From Desulfovibrio inopinatus DSM 10711 (lineage in GTDB: Bacteria > Desulfobacterota > Desulfovibrionia > Desulfovibrionales > Desulfovibrionaceae): DNA of 64,000 nt. Numbering within the stretch: position 1 is the stretch's first letter; each line of letters starts with the position of its first letter. The notes beneath the pieces were generated by a model. The model had not been told where the DNA came from. It did no database searches and saw nothing but the letters and a program-made list of their open reading frames with translations. The position numbers and the translations under genes are program-made. The stretch lies in contig NZ_AUBP01000021.1 of assembly GCF_000429305.1 (NCBI RefSeq), forward strand, positions 105,326-169,325, in the 5' to 3' direction. This document shows, one piece after another, positions 43,400 to 52,941 of the stretch.

Positions 43400-45693
43400 C
43401 GTTTATGTCGTGTTTGCCGTCCACTTCGGGAACGTCCCGTGTACGAACTTGGTTTGGACTTTGATCGAGACTTCGATTTCTTCTTGCTTCTTGGGAGGAC
43501 CTCAAACGATGTCTCTTCCGTCGTATCTCCATCGGAACGCAGACTTCCGAGAAGCTTGAGATTGATTTCCAAACGACCGATCTGAACATCTTCGAGCATA
43601 ACACGAACGGATTGTCCAAGATGAAGCCGTTTGCCTGTCCGTTCTCCCAGCATCTCCTGGCGCTCCGGGAAAAAGGCATAATAGTCGTCGGTCAGCGAAG
43701 AAAGCCGGACCATCCCTTCCGCCATGACTTCATTGAGTTCAACCCAAAAACCGAAATCGGCAAGAGAATTGATGACTCCGGTGAAGGTTTGACCGATTTT
43801 GTCTTGAAGAAACAGGATCGTCAAACGCTTGAGGATTTCGCGTTCCGCGTCCATGGCGATACGTTCGCGTTTACTGATGTGGTCACCGATTTGTGTAAGC
43901 TGGTTGAACGTATAGGGCACGTGTTCTCCAGCGAGAACGGCTTTGAGTACGCGATGCAGAACAAGGTCGGCATAACGTCGAATCGGCGAGGTGAAATGAC
44001 TATAGCATTTGGATGCCAAGCCGTAATGGCCTTCGTTGCTCGGCGCGTAGCGTGCTTGCATCATGGTGCGCAGCGTGAGCCGGTTCACAACAAATTCTTT
44101 ATCGGTACCATCGACTTTGGCCAAAATATCTTGCAAATCTTTTGCTGTTGGGCTGGTCGTTTTGCCGACATCAATACCCGATTGAGTCAGGATTTGAAAA
44201 AGGTTTTCAAGTTTCAAAGGATCAGGATTCGGGTGAACACGATAGAGGATGGGGGCAGCCCGCTCGGTGAGATATTCCGCGACGGCTTCGTTGGCAGCCA
44301 CCATGAATTCTTCGATAATCTGGTGGGCAAAAGTACGGGCGCGTGGTCGAATATCTACCGTTTCGCCATAGAATCCAAAAAGCACTTCCGGTTCCGGCAG
44401 ATCGAAATCCAGGCTACCGCGTTCGATACGTCGTGCATTGAGTTGACGTGCCAGAGCTTCAGCTGTTTCCAGAAGATGAAGTACATGGGACAGATTGGCG
44501 CGTTCTTCTTCCTCTTTGAGGATTACGGCACGGTTGACCTGTGCATACGTGAGACGAGCATGGCTTTTGATCACCGCATTATAGAGTCGTTTCCCTTTTA
44601 TTGTACCGGTGTCGTCAAAATCCATTTCCGCCACCATGGACAGGCGAGGAACGTCCGGGTTGAGACTGCAGAGTCCATTGGACAGACGTTCAGGAAACAT
44701 GGGTTCCACAGATTTGGGAAAGTAGTACGAGTTCCCTCGTGCATATGCTTCTCGATCCAGTGGGCTTTGTTGTTCGACATAATGGGCTACATCAGCGATG
44801 GCGACCCAAAGGGTATAGCCATGAGGCGTTTTCTTGACATATACGGCATCATCGAAATCCCGAGCTTTCGCACCGTCGATGGTGACCAAAGGCAGGTCGC
44901 GCAGATCGGTTCGGCCGTGAAAATCGCCCTCGTCCGGTACTTCGGGCAAAGAAGCCGCTTGAGCGAGTGCTGCTTCGGGAAATCGTGTCGGGATTTTATG
45001 CCCGACCTTTACGAGTTTTTCTTGCACCTCGACATCGTCTTCTCTGCCGATTACTTCGATGATGGTGCTGGAAAAAAGTTGATATTCAAGTTGTTCACCC
45101 ACCTCAACGACAACAATTTCTCCTGGATCGGGCATAGCGATATCGTCGCCGAGGTCTGCCATGAAGTTGATCTGGAGGCGAGGGTCGGTCGGGCGGCATA
45201 AAGAAAATCCATGGGAAAATGTCTTCATGACCCGACAGGTGTAGGTGGTCTCCCCACGTTCAAGCACCCGAACAATGCGTCCTTCATGACTTTTGTTCTT
45301 GCGTTGACGAGTAATGGCGGCAACAACATGGTCACCATGCCATGCTTCATCGAAGTCGCGTGGGTTGATGAAAATATCTTTACGACGTTTGTCATCCGGA
45401 ATGACAAATCCGACTCCGGAACGCTGTACTTCCAATTTGCCGGAGACAAGTCGCATGCTCTCCAGGAGGCCATAGGCTCCACGAAGATGCATAATCTTTC
45501 CTGCATCCACCAGGTTTTCCAAAATGTGGTGGACGAGGTCGCGTTGTTCGTTTTTCAACCCAAGAAGTCCAATAACCTCTTTTGTTGAAAGCGGTTTTTG
45601 AGCGTCTTTGAAAACACGCAAAACGGTCTGAGCATTGAGTTTGCCCAAGGATACATCTTTGTGGCGTGGACGCTGTTTTTTCTTTCGTGACAT
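43396..45693 (-). CDS. rnr: Ribonuclease R
   Basis: 765 residues in the RNase R order: N-terminal helix-turn-helix (about 20-80), cold-shock OB domains (about 85-245), RNB catalytic domain (about 265-590) with the metal Asp cluster in DGAKARDFDDAVYV, S1 domain (about 640-720) and a Lys/Arg/Ser-rich tail (RSKKKSKSRSKSK). It degrades structured RNA 3' to 5'. The start MSRKKKQRPRH is basic and typical. First gene of a two-gene unit with the small membrane protein. Confidence 0.96.
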   Translation of the reverse strand: MSRKKKQRPRHKDVSLGKLNAQTVLRVFKDAQKPLSTKEVIGLLGLKNEQRDLVHHILENLVDAGKIMHLRGAYGLLESMRLVSGKLEVQRSGVGFVIPDDKRRKDIFINPRDFDEAWHGDHVVAAITRQRKNKSHEGRIVRVLERGETTYTCRVMKTFSHGFSLCRPTDPRLQINFMADLGDDIAMPDPGEIVVVEVGEQLEYQLFSSTIIEVIGREDDVEVQEKLVKVGHKIPTRFPEAALAQAASLPEVPDEGDFHGRTDLRDLPLVTIDGAKARDFDDAVYVKKTPHGYTLWVAIADVAHYVEQQSPLDREAYARGNSYYFPKSVEPMFPERLSNGLCSLNPDVPRLSMVAEMDFDDTGTIKGKRLYNAVIKSHARLTYAQVNRAVILKEEEERANLSHVLHLLETAEALARQLNARRIERGSLDFDLPEPEVLFGFYGETVDIRPRARTFAHQIIEEFMVAANEAVAEYLTERAAPILYRVHPNPDPLKLENLFQILTQSGIDVGKTTSPTAKDLQDILAKVDGTDKEFVVNRLTLRTMMQARYAPSNEGHYGLASKCYSHFTSPIRRYADLVLHRVLKAVLAGEHVPYTFNQLTQIGDHISKRERIAMDAEREILKRLTILFLQDKIGQTFTGVINSLADFGFWVELNEVMAEGMVRLSSLTDDYYAFFPERQEMLGERTGKRLHLGQSVRVMLEDVQIGRLEINLKLLGSLRSDGDTTEETSFEVLPRSKKKSKSRSKSKPSSYTGRSRSGRQTRHKR

Positions 45694-45917
45694 GATACTT
45701 CCTAATATAGTGTTGCCGATCGGGTTCTTGATCGGGTTCTTGACAATGTTGAGACGCCAGAGAGGCGGCAGAATGCAAGTCTACGTGATTTACAGAAAAA
45801 ATCTATTGTTGAAGAGGCATTCAGAGCGTTTGATCCTCTGGGTACAACGGATGTCACATTGACGCGAGTGCGGTGTGACCGTATGGCTCCGGACATGAGA
45901 AACATACGGGGAATACC

Positions 45918-47084
45918 ATGCTGAGAATCGGAGCCCTCTTCTGTATGGGGTGCCTTGTTGTTGCATGTTGTGGGTGTACGCAGGGCGCGGATACGAGTTG
46001 GAAACGACTGCTGACCACAACGAAACAAGAACGTCAGGGCGATGCCTTGTTCGAGCAAGGGCAGTATGACGAAGCAGAACGTGCGTATCACGATGCGCTA
46101 AAAGAAGGCGCTTCACCGGCATCGATAGCCTATCGCATCGGACAGCTTCGTCTGGCACAACAACAGAACGAGGCTGCACTGGAGGCCTTTCATCAGGCGG
46201 TCGAGCTTGATGATAACATGGCAAAAGCGCATGCCGGAGCGGGCAAAGCTGCGCTGAAATTGGGTCGATACGAAGATGCTGCGACAGCACTTGGCAAAGC
46301 GGCAACACTTGCACCGCAAGATTGGACGCTTCTGGTCTATTTAACAGCAACTGAGCTCGCGTTGAAACAGCCCGATGCCGCAAAATTGGCTCGAAATCAA
46401 GCTATTCGTGTGACCGGAAACCCGGCTTTGGTTGATCAATCGATAACCGAAGTGGTTTCCACATTGCCTTCTGCTCCTTCCTCTGCACAAGAAACCAAAC
46501 ACGACGACTTGTCCGAGACTATTCACGAAGACGTTCCTGGTGCATCTTCTGATGTGCCTGAAACAAATCAGACTGTCGAGCACAATGACCATGCTATAGA
46601 ATTAGATGCGTTCATCAAGCAGCAACAAGAAGCGCTTGCCCGTACCAAACGATCTTCGGCGATAGCTCTAGATACAGTTGGTGAGCATGCGTCTGATCGT
46701 GCCGACAATAATGCGCGTGCAGTCTCTGATGATGTGATGGAAACCGAAGCCAATGAACAACAATCGGAGGCTCCGGCTGATCATGGCGTTTTGGCTCTGT
46801 TGCATGATCCGAAGTGGAAGGAAACGGCGACACACAAATCAACACATTATGTTTTGCTCGAAAGTTCATATGCCAAGGAAGATGCAGCTCGGGAGCGAGC
46901 CCGTGCCCTTGAGCAAATGGGCGTGACAGCAACGACCGATGCGATGATCATGGGGCGACGCGGCATCTGGTACCGTGTCCTTATCGGATCGCATCCCAGC
47001 TTGGAAGTTGCAAAACATGCCCGGGACGAATTGGCCAAAAACAAGGGACTTACGAATCTCGTGATTTTGAAAATGGATGATTAA
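45918..47084 (+). CDS. TPR lipoprotein with C-terminal SPOR domain
   Basis: 388 residues. A lipoprotein signal (MLRIGALFCMGCLVVACCGC) ends in a Cys. TPR repeats (about 40-165; GDALFEQGQYDEAERAYHDAL, AALEAFHQAVELD, GRYEDAATALGKAATLAP) are followed by a disordered acidic stretch (about 170-300) and a SPOR domain (about 305-388; THYVLLESSYAKEDAARERARALEQMG) that binds denuded glycan. It is likely anchored in an outer or inner membrane leaflet facing peptidoglycan. The last four bases overlap the stop of the opposing gene. Its neighbours are ExeA-type ATPases, suggesting an envelope machine. Confidence 0.85.
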   Translation: MLRIGALFCMGCLVVACCGCTQGADTSWKRLLTTTKQERQGDALFEQGQYDEAERAYHDALKEGASPASIAYRIGQLRLAQQQNEAALEAFHQAVELDDNMAKAHAGAGKAALKLGRYEDAATALGKAATLAPQDWTLLVYLTATELALKQPDAAKLARNQAIRVTGNPALVDQSITEVVSTLPSAPSSAQETKHDDLSETIHEDVPGASSDVPETNQTVEHNDHAIELDAFIKQQQEALARTKRSSAIALDTVGEHASDRADNNARAVSDDVMETEANEQQSEAPADHGVLALLHDPKWKETATHKSTHYVLLESSYAKEDAARERARALEQMGVTATTDAMIMGRRGIWYRVLIGSHPSLEVAKHARDELAKNKGLTNLVILKMDD

Positions 47085-47587
47085 AGCTTCTTACCGGTGG
47101 AAACGATAACAGAACGTTTCGTCAGGAGATGGTGAATTTCCTCGAAGCATGTCACATGCATCATAATGCCGAGATCGATGAACAGTGGTTTACAAGGTGC
47201 TTCGCAGAGCGATGCAAAGCGGCATGCGAGAATAGCCGAGCGATGTTCGCCGTGCAATTGGCCATAATCGCTGAGGCGTGCGGTCAAGCGTGTTGAAAAA
47301 ACACTATATGAGGATTTGAGGTTGGCTTGAAAATAGCGTCTGAGTGCGTCGAGAAAATGTGTTGAAAGTGCATTTTTTCCAAATTCATCAAGGTGGCCAG
47401 CTTCTCGAATTGCTTCCAACGCAGAGAAGGCAAAGAGGTAGATGACCTCTTCTCGCGCTTTCTTGAGTTCAGTAGGTGTCAAATCGAATCGGTTGAAATT
47501 ATAATTAAACGCGATGGCGTGCTTCACAACCTCCATGAGTTCTTCCGCCAACTGAGTGGCGGGAAGTTTCTTTTTTCGTCCAATCAT
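47081..47587 (-). CDS. Hypothetical helical protein (168 aa) of the ExeA-like cluster
   Basis: No signal peptide or membrane segment. The N-terminus is basic (IGRKKKLPATQLAEELMEVVKHAIAFNYNF), the middle mainly helical (ALEAIREAGHLDEFGKNALSTHFLDALRRYF) and the C-terminus has Cys/His pairs (ACRFASLCEAPCK). I do not recognise a family. It is downstream of the first ExeA-like gene by 23 bases and probably in its transcript. Confidence 0.7.
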   Translation of the reverse strand: MIGRKKKLPATQLAEELMEVVKHAIAFNYNFNRFDLTPTELKKAREEVIYLFAFSALEAIREAGHLDEFGKNALSTHFLDALRRYFQANLKSSYSVFSTRLTARLSDYGQLHGEHRSAILACRFASLCEAPCKPLFIDLGIMMHVTCFEEIHHLLTKRSVIVSTGKKL

Positions 47588-47610
47588 TCGTGTCTCGAAT
47601 CCTTACGAAG

Positions 47611-49482
47611 CTATTGCGCCTTGTGGGCATCGAATGTTTTTTTGTCAACAATGTCCCAATACGCATAGAACTCCGCATCAGCTGGAAATGCTGTCATGAC
47701 GGCGGCATTGTTTTGCGCTTGTGTGGGAAGCTTGAGAAAAACGGCTTCCGCCTCCTTGGCGGACTCCATGGCGTATTCAAGGATAATGCTAAAAACAAGG
47801 CCCTGTGTCGGAGTATAGTAGGGAAGCATGCGTACAGGCAGCTCCATTTTTTTGAATCGATGAAGTGCCGTGTAGGCTGAATTCAAATCTTGTGTCTCAG
47901 CAAGCTCTATAAAGAAGCCGTTGACCGGGATGAATGCTTCTTGCGTGGAGATAGCCGGAAAAATAATTTCTTTGCCAGCGGGAACTCGATCAATATCTGA
48001 GATATCGGGATTGGCTCGGGCTACTTGCCGATGCAATCGTGAACCGTAACGACCATATATGTCGTGAATCATGTTTGAGACATAGGCTTTTCTCCCCATG
48101 GGGAGGCTGCCTAATTCCGATGGGTGTTCAAAGTACGTCTTCTCGGGTGTCGGCGTGGCGGTGGATGCGGTTTCATTTTCGGGCAGTGAATCATGAGCTG
48201 TCGTGATGTCCACTTGCGACGTGTTCAATGACGTATTCGGCGTAGTGCCCTGTGGTGCGATCGCATCCGATGAAGGAACCTGCGCCATTTCCGTTGGATG
48301 TACCTCAGAGACGGAAGGTACCCGTTGAGGGACTGGGGATTGTTGTATGGTGATGGCTGTAGCAGGCTCCGAACTTGAGGTTGCTACACGTTCTTGAACC
48401 AAACTCGGAGACGGGGTGGGAGGTGGAGTCGGAGATGCAGAGGGGAGCGCGGTTGAATGATGGTCCGGTGCCTGTTGGGTATTGTCGAGAGAAGGAGACG
48501 GTGTTTCATCAGCCTGCTTCGTTGTTGTCGACGAAGGGGACGAAACAAGCGTGTACCACGTATTTGCAAGCTTTGTAGGAATGGATGTTTGCAACACGCC
48601 AAATATCCCGACACCGAGGATAAGCATTATCGCTATAATCAGTCCAGGGCGTCGTTCTGATCGCGAGCCTTCGATAATTTCATTTGTATTTTGTCGAACA
48701 AACCAAAACGTGACACGTTTTTTTTGACGTAGGACCAGGCGCATGAGTAACTGGTGGCATAAGCTGACAACACGACGAGGGTTGCCTTTTGCTTTTTTAT
48801 AAATGGCCCATATAGCCGCAGTGGTAAAAAGCGATACAGCTCGATCGTCTTTTCCCGTGCGTTCCAGGCGGAAACGGACCATTCGGAGGGCATTTTTGAA
48901 GTCCATGCGCTCAATACGCTGCAATAACCCGATGCGACCGGAGAACGCGCTATTCATGCCAAGTGTAATTTCAAACTCTTTTTGTGCAAAAACAATTATT
49001 TGCAAGAGCTTGAAACGATCCGTTTCCAGGTTGAGCAACTCGCGGACAACCTCAAGAATAGGAGGCTGCATCTTTTGACCTTCGTCAATGACGAGAATGC
49101 CCAGTTCTTCCCCGGAGCCGAATCGTTCCGTAAACGCTTTTTCCAGTGTTTCCTTGATTCCTCGTTCATTGTTCGGGATCGCGATGCCAAATTGATTGGC
49201 AACTTCACGATACATTTCCAGAGGCGTCGAAAAGGAGGGATCTGTAATCATGTGGACGCTTGCCTGTTTGTGCGCCGAAAAATTTCGGTACAACATACGG
49301 GCCAAGGTGGTTTTACCCGTACCGACATCACCAAGAATAACACTGAGGCCATTTTTCGCCGTGACGGTATATTCAATCATGCGAAGAATACGGCCGTGCT
49401 GTCGCGTAGGGTAAAACAAATCGGGATCAGCCGAGGCCGGAAAGGGCTCGGCTTTGAGATTGATATATTCCATGTAATGCAT
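47611..49482 (-). CDS. ExeA/GspA-type AAA ATPase with membrane segment and LysM-like domain
   Basis: 623 residues from ATG 49482, chosen because GGAG lies five bases upstream and MHYMEYINLKAEPF aligns with the start of the paralogue at 50796. AAA domain (about 1-270): Walker A GDVGTGKTT, Walker B ILVIDEGQ. A helix (LIIAIMLILGVGIFGVL, about 283-300) is followed by a ~170-residue Ser/Pro/Thr-rich linker, a LysM-like domain (IYGRYGSRLHRQVARANPDI, VPAGKEIIFPAI) and a SPOR-like C-terminal region. ExeA proteins drive insertion of secretin complexes through peptidoglycan; here the specific machine is unknown. Confidence 0.85.
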   Translation of the reverse strand: MHYMEYINLKAEPFPASADPDLFYPTRQHGRILRMIEYTVTAKNGLSVILGDVGTGKTTLARMLYRNFSAHKQASVHMITDPSFSTPLEMYREVANQFGIAIPNNERGIKETLEKAFTERFGSGEELGILVIDEGQKMQPPILEVVRELLNLETDRFKLLQIIVFAQKEFEITLGMNSAFSGRIGLLQRIERMDFKNALRMVRFRLERTGKDDRAVSLFTTAAIWAIYKKAKGNPRRVVSLCHQLLMRLVLRQKKRVTFWFVRQNTNEIIEGSRSERRPGLIIAIMLILGVGIFGVLQTSIPTKLANTWYTLVSSPSSTTTKQADETPSPSLDNTQQAPDHHSTALPSASPTPPPTPSPSLVQERVATSSSEPATAITIQQSPVPQRVPSVSEVHPTEMAQVPSSDAIAPQGTTPNTSLNTSQVDITTAHDSLPENETASTATPTPEKTYFEHPSELGSLPMGRKAYVSNMIHDIYGRYGSRLHRQVARANPDISDIDRVPAGKEIIFPAISTQEAFIPVNGFFIELAETQDLNSAYTALHRFKKMELPVRMLPYYTPTQGLVFSIILEYAMESAKEAEAVFLKLPTQAQNNAAVMTAFPADAEFYAYWDIVDKKTFDAHKAQ

Positions 49483-49553
49483 TGTGGCTCCAGTCTGGGC
49501 AAAAAAAGTCGGTACGGCGTATCGTCTCGTCGACACTTTGGGCTGGTAAGAAG

Positions 49554-50327
49554 TTATAGTCCGGATGTTTCGCGTAAGACAAGATGCTGCAGAAGCCGAA
49601 GTACCATGGGTTTCTGCGGATTTTCAGAAGGAGATGTAACGAGGGATGCACAAACTCCACGGATTGCTTCTGGATTACCCCAGGTCCAAGCGTAGAACAA
49701 GAACTTGACAAGAATGGATATGTGTCGCGTCCGATGTGGCGCTAAGTATTTGAGTTGCGCAATGGCAAAACAATGGGTCTCGGAAAAGCTTAGCGGCGAA
49801 ACATGGGCGGATGTTTCAATTCTCGACATGACATTCGGATGTTCATGTATGGCCTTGAAATGTTCAGGCCTCATTAAAAGAACAATCTGGATGGTTTTTT
49901 GTCCGTCCAGTTCATCCAAAAGAAGCTCGTGGATAACGCTCCATACGTCGTTATGAAGTCTATTAACATCGTCGATAAAGAGAACGGTTGGCGCTGGATG
50001 TTCCATGCTCCGGGTCTTCAGAGTGCGGCGTAACCGATCCATGATAGCGCGTTCTGTCGCTTCGGGCGACATGAGCTGCTTGTGAAACAGGCCATCAAGT
50101 ACAGAAATCAAATCTTTTCGACAATGAAACTGTCCGGAAGGGAGAAACATGGGATGCATTCCGGAGTCACCCCCAGCATACTTACGCACGAGTTCCCGAC
50201 ATAATGCAGATTTTCCCGAACCAGGTTTGCCGATGACGACATTGAGTCCTCGACGATCTCGAATGGAGGCCCATAACAGCGCGGCCTCGTGTTCATTTTT
50301 CTTTGACCAATAGTATGGGGTTGTCAT
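49554..50327 (-). CDS. Short ExeA-like AAA ATPase without membrane or LysM domains
   Basis: 257 residues from ATG 50327. Walker A GKPGSGKSAL, Walker B VLFIDDVNRL; the pre-Walker segment YYWSKKNEHEAAL aligns with the two long paralogues. It ends shortly after the AAA lid (LRLLQHLVLRE). No convincing ribosome site is present; a TTG at 50429 would add 34 residues that weakly resemble the paralogues' N-terminus and would overlap the upstream lipoprotein gene. It may act with the larger ATPases as a mixed ring. Confidence 0.75.
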   Translation of the reverse strand: MTTPYYWSKKNEHEAALLWASIRDRRGLNVVIGKPGSGKSALCRELVRKYAGGDSGMHPMFLPSGQFHCRKDLISVLDGLFHKQLMSPEATERAIMDRLRRTLKTRSMEHPAPTVLFIDDVNRLHNDVWSVIHELLLDELDGQKTIQIVLLMRPEHFKAIHEHPNVMSRIETSAHVSPLSFSETHCFAIAQLKYLAPHRTRHISILVKFLFYAWTWGNPEAIRGVCASLVTSPSENPQKPMVLRLLQHLVLRETSGL

Positions 50328-50403
50328 GGGCAAAAGCTTTGTTTGGTCAGATTGACAAAAAATAAACTTCTGGCTTTGAGATGCTTGAGAAACGGAGACT
50401 CTG

Positions 50404-50685
50404 TCAACTCCCGTCTTCCTCGTGGGCAAAAGAGAGAGAGGATTTCATGATATGGTATCCTTTCGTTTTCATGCAAGCATCAATGAGCTGGTCGCGATCG
50501 CAATGAATATAAGGCGGACTTTCTGCTACAGTAAAATCGGCTTGGTGTTGGCAGGCAAGAAGGTCGTCATATGCCGCTTCGTTGGATTTTTCCGGATGAT
50601 AAACAGCAATGGTCCGACAGCCGGTAAATGCAACGATCACGAATGGTATGAGGAGAGTCCGGAATGAAATTGATGGGCAAATCAT
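50404..50685 (-). CDS. Small lipoprotein (93 aa), hypothetical
   Basis: From ATG 50685 (AAGGA about ten bases upstream) the protein begins ICPSISFRTLLIPFVIVAFTGC, a lipoprotein signal with lipobox VAFTGC. The mature part of about 70 residues has three further Cys (LACQHQ, IHCDRD, DACMKTKGY), consistent with a disulfide-stabilised periplasmic protein; the ending CMKTKGY resembles small outer-membrane lipoproteins. Divergent from the ATPase gene at 50796, in line with the two ATPase genes downstream. Confidence 0.72.
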   Translation of the reverse strand: MICPSISFRTLLIPFVIVAFTGCRTIAVYHPEKSNEAAYDDLLACQHQADFTVAESPPYIHCDRDQLIDACMKTKGYHIMKSSLSFAHEEDGS

Positions 50686-50795
50686 GTGGAAGGAGTCCTT
50701 CGGCCTTGACAAAACCGGCTTCAGCTACCCAAGTACAGAGCGTAACCATGTAGCTGTTTGGATATTGAGAGTCCGAGATGAGGCATTGATGTGGC

Positions 50796-52415
50796 ATGAA
50801 ATATTTTGAGTATCTTCGTCTTCAACGCGAACCCTTTTCCATCTCGCCGGATCCTGATTTTTTTTACGAATCGGAGCAACACGAGCAATGTCTCGATCAA
50901 CTCGAAGCAGCGATTACTCTGCGTCGTGGTTTGAATATTGTTGTTGGTGACGTTGGAACGGGAAAAACTTTGGTTTGCCGCATGCTCATGCAACGGCTTT
51001 CGCATACAACAGGCGTCAACGTCCATCTTGTTTCCGACCCATATTTTGAATCGGGCAAGGATTTTCTTCAAACGTTGGCCAGCCTGTTTGGTGTTTCCGA
51101 AAGACGGTTGTCATCGACTCCTCGTGTGCTCAAGGAGGCTATTCGCGACATTCTCGAGATGAAGGCCGTTGAACAACACAAGATCAATGTGCTTATTATC
51201 GATGAGGGACAAAAAATTTCACGAGAACATATCGAGATTTTGCGTGAAATTCTCAACTTTGAAACCGAGTCGGAAAAACTGTTGCAAATGGTTATTTTTG
51301 CTCAGAACGAATTTGAAGACGTTCTGGCTCTTTACGAAAATCTTGCAGATCGAGCCAACCTCATTTATCGGCTTAAACCGCTGGGCGTGGGGGATACGAA
51401 ACGCCTTATTCTCAAAAGACTTCGTGTTGCCGGCAAGAAATCAACAGAGTCGGCTATATTCACTTCCAGCGCAGTCTGGGCCGTCTACTGGTCGACTGGT
51501 GGATATCCACGGAAAATCATTCGATTGTGTCACCAAGTCCTTCTCGCCATGATTGCTCGCAATAAAACTCGAGCGACGTGGCGATTAGTGCGTTCGGTTG
51601 CGGCCCCACGGTCCAGCCGTGGAAAACAATTGATTTGGGGTGGGATTGTCGTGAGTCTGGCCGTTGCTGCGGTCATGTACGGCCCACAGACCAAACAGTT
51701 CGTTCAGCACATGATGGCACGATGGTTTCCCGATCCCGTTGCCGTGGCAACGGGGGGGGAAACGGAGACGATGTCGTTATCGGCCCAGGGTCCGTCAAAA
51801 ACGGAAGATATTCCGGGCGAAACAGCGACGATTGCTTCTGATCAAAGTTCTGCTCGTTCTTTACACCAATCGGAGATTAATGGATCGGAGGCTGTACAGA
51901 ATAATTTGCAAGCGTCACTCGACGCAACAGGTCCACCTCCGCCAGGCTTGCTGGGACGAGTTCGTATTGAGCCGGGCTGGGTCGTCGAGAAGATGGCCAG
52001 ACAGATTTATGGAAGAAGCGATCACCAAATACTGGATATTGTTGCGCAGGCGAATCCCGATATTTATGATTTAGGGCTTGTTGGAGCCGGACAGACGATT
52101 GTTTTTCCTGCCATTGTCGCATCCCCCCCACCGTATGGCTCCGTATTACTCGTTATTGGACAGGTGGAATCTCTTCCTGATGCTTTTGCTGTGTTGGCGC
52201 AAAAACCGGATGATTGGCCGAACTTGCGACTCTTTGTCTATTATCATCCCACGGAAGGACTTGTTATCGATATTGTCGTATATAAAGTGTTTTTCTCCCC
52301 TGTCGAAGCGGCTCGTGCTGTGACCGAACTTCCCGTAGAATTGTCTGAGCGTGTTGTTGTTGTCGACTCGTTTTTGCCCCAATCGACGTTTTATTCTGAA
52401 TTGGGATCATCATGA
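50796..52415 (+). CDS. ExeA/GspA-type AAA ATPase with membrane segment and LysM-like domain (second long paralogue)
   Basis: 539 residues. N-terminal YFEYLRLQREPFSISPDPDFFY is the ExeA family start; Walker A is GDVGTGKTL, Walker B VLIIDEGQKI. A transmembrane segment (LIWGGIVVSLAVAAVMYG, about 279-296) is followed by a ~100-residue linker, a LysM-like domain (about 392-445; VVEKMARQIYGRSDHQILDIVAQANPDI, VGAGQTIVFPAI) and a C-terminal SPOR-like region. The domain order equals the 47611-49482 gene but the linker is shorter. It is transcribed away from the other two ATPases. Confidence 0.87.
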   Translation: MKYFEYLRLQREPFSISPDPDFFYESEQHEQCLDQLEAAITLRRGLNIVVGDVGTGKTLVCRMLMQRLSHTTGVNVHLVSDPYFESGKDFLQTLASLFGVSERRLSSTPRVLKEAIRDILEMKAVEQHKINVLIIDEGQKISREHIEILREILNFETESEKLLQMVIFAQNEFEDVLALYENLADRANLIYRLKPLGVGDTKRLILKRLRVAGKKSTESAIFTSSAVWAVYWSTGGYPRKIIRLCHQVLLAMIARNKTRATWRLVRSVAAPRSSRGKQLIWGGIVVSLAVAAVMYGPQTKQFVQHMMARWFPDPVAVATGGETETMSLSAQGPSKTEDIPGETATIASDQSSARSLHQSEINGSEAVQNNLQASLDATGPPPPGLLGRVRIEPGWVVEKMARQIYGRSDHQILDIVAQANPDIYDLGLVGAGQTIVFPAIVASPPPYGSVLLVIGQVESLPDAFAVLAQKPDDWPNLRLFVYYHPTEGLVIDIVVYKVFFSPVEAARAVTELPVELSERVVVVDSFLPQSTFYSELGSS

Positions 52416-52524
52416 CATTTTCCGCCGGGGTTTTTGCCAGAATACACACGACAATCATTGTATAACGCATCAGATATTCCCCTTTACCGTCGACAATCAT
52501 ATCATTTGGAGAGGAAAAGCAAAT

Positions 52525-52941
52525 ATGAACCTGTATGGAAAAAACACGGTATCGAGTGTGGTTTCCATAAAGAAGGAGGATGACCGGGTGACCGATGGAT
52601 TTTGCCAGGTAACGGGCGAGGTCGATTACGGCGATGCATTGTCTTTTGAAGAAGTCGGAGACGCTGAGTTGGCTCTTCGTCGTGAAATCGAAGAAGCCAT
52701 GCATGATATGGGGGCCGAGCACCTTGATTTCGATACGAGTGGGGACATGCTATCGTTTGAAAGCGGATTTTTTTCACGCCCTGAAGGCATAGCCCATCAG
52801 CTTTGTGATCGGCTTGCACCGTATTTTCGACTTGATATGCGTGGACGTATTGTGGTTCTCGAACGCAATCTTGCTCCACTCATCGTTTTTTCTTTGATGA
52901 ACGGGAGTGTAAAGCGTTTGGAGATTGACGTTTTTTCTTGA
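52525..52941 (+). CDS. Hypothetical protein (138 aa)
   Basis: ATG 52525 follows GAGAGGAAAAG. The protein is acidic, with no signal peptide or membrane helix. It has a predicted alpha/beta pattern (AELALRREIEEAMHDMG-like helix about 54-70, then strands ending GRIVVLERNLAPLIVFSLMNGSVKRLEIDV). I do not recognise it. It follows the second long ExeA-like gene by 109 bases, and its TGA directly touches the opposing stop of the metalloprotease gene. Confidence 0.65.
   Translation: MNLYGKNTVSSVVSIKKEDDRVTDGFCQVTGEVDYGDALSFEEVGDAELALRREIEEAMHDMGAEHLDFDTSGDMLSFESGFFSRPEGIAHQLCDRLAPYFRLDMRGRIVVLERNLAPLIVFSLMNGSVKRLEIDVFS

Noticed and set aside
43612..45201. 529-codon open frame antisense to rnr
   Set aside because: Exactly opposite the RNB domain; no family resemblance, no initiation signals.
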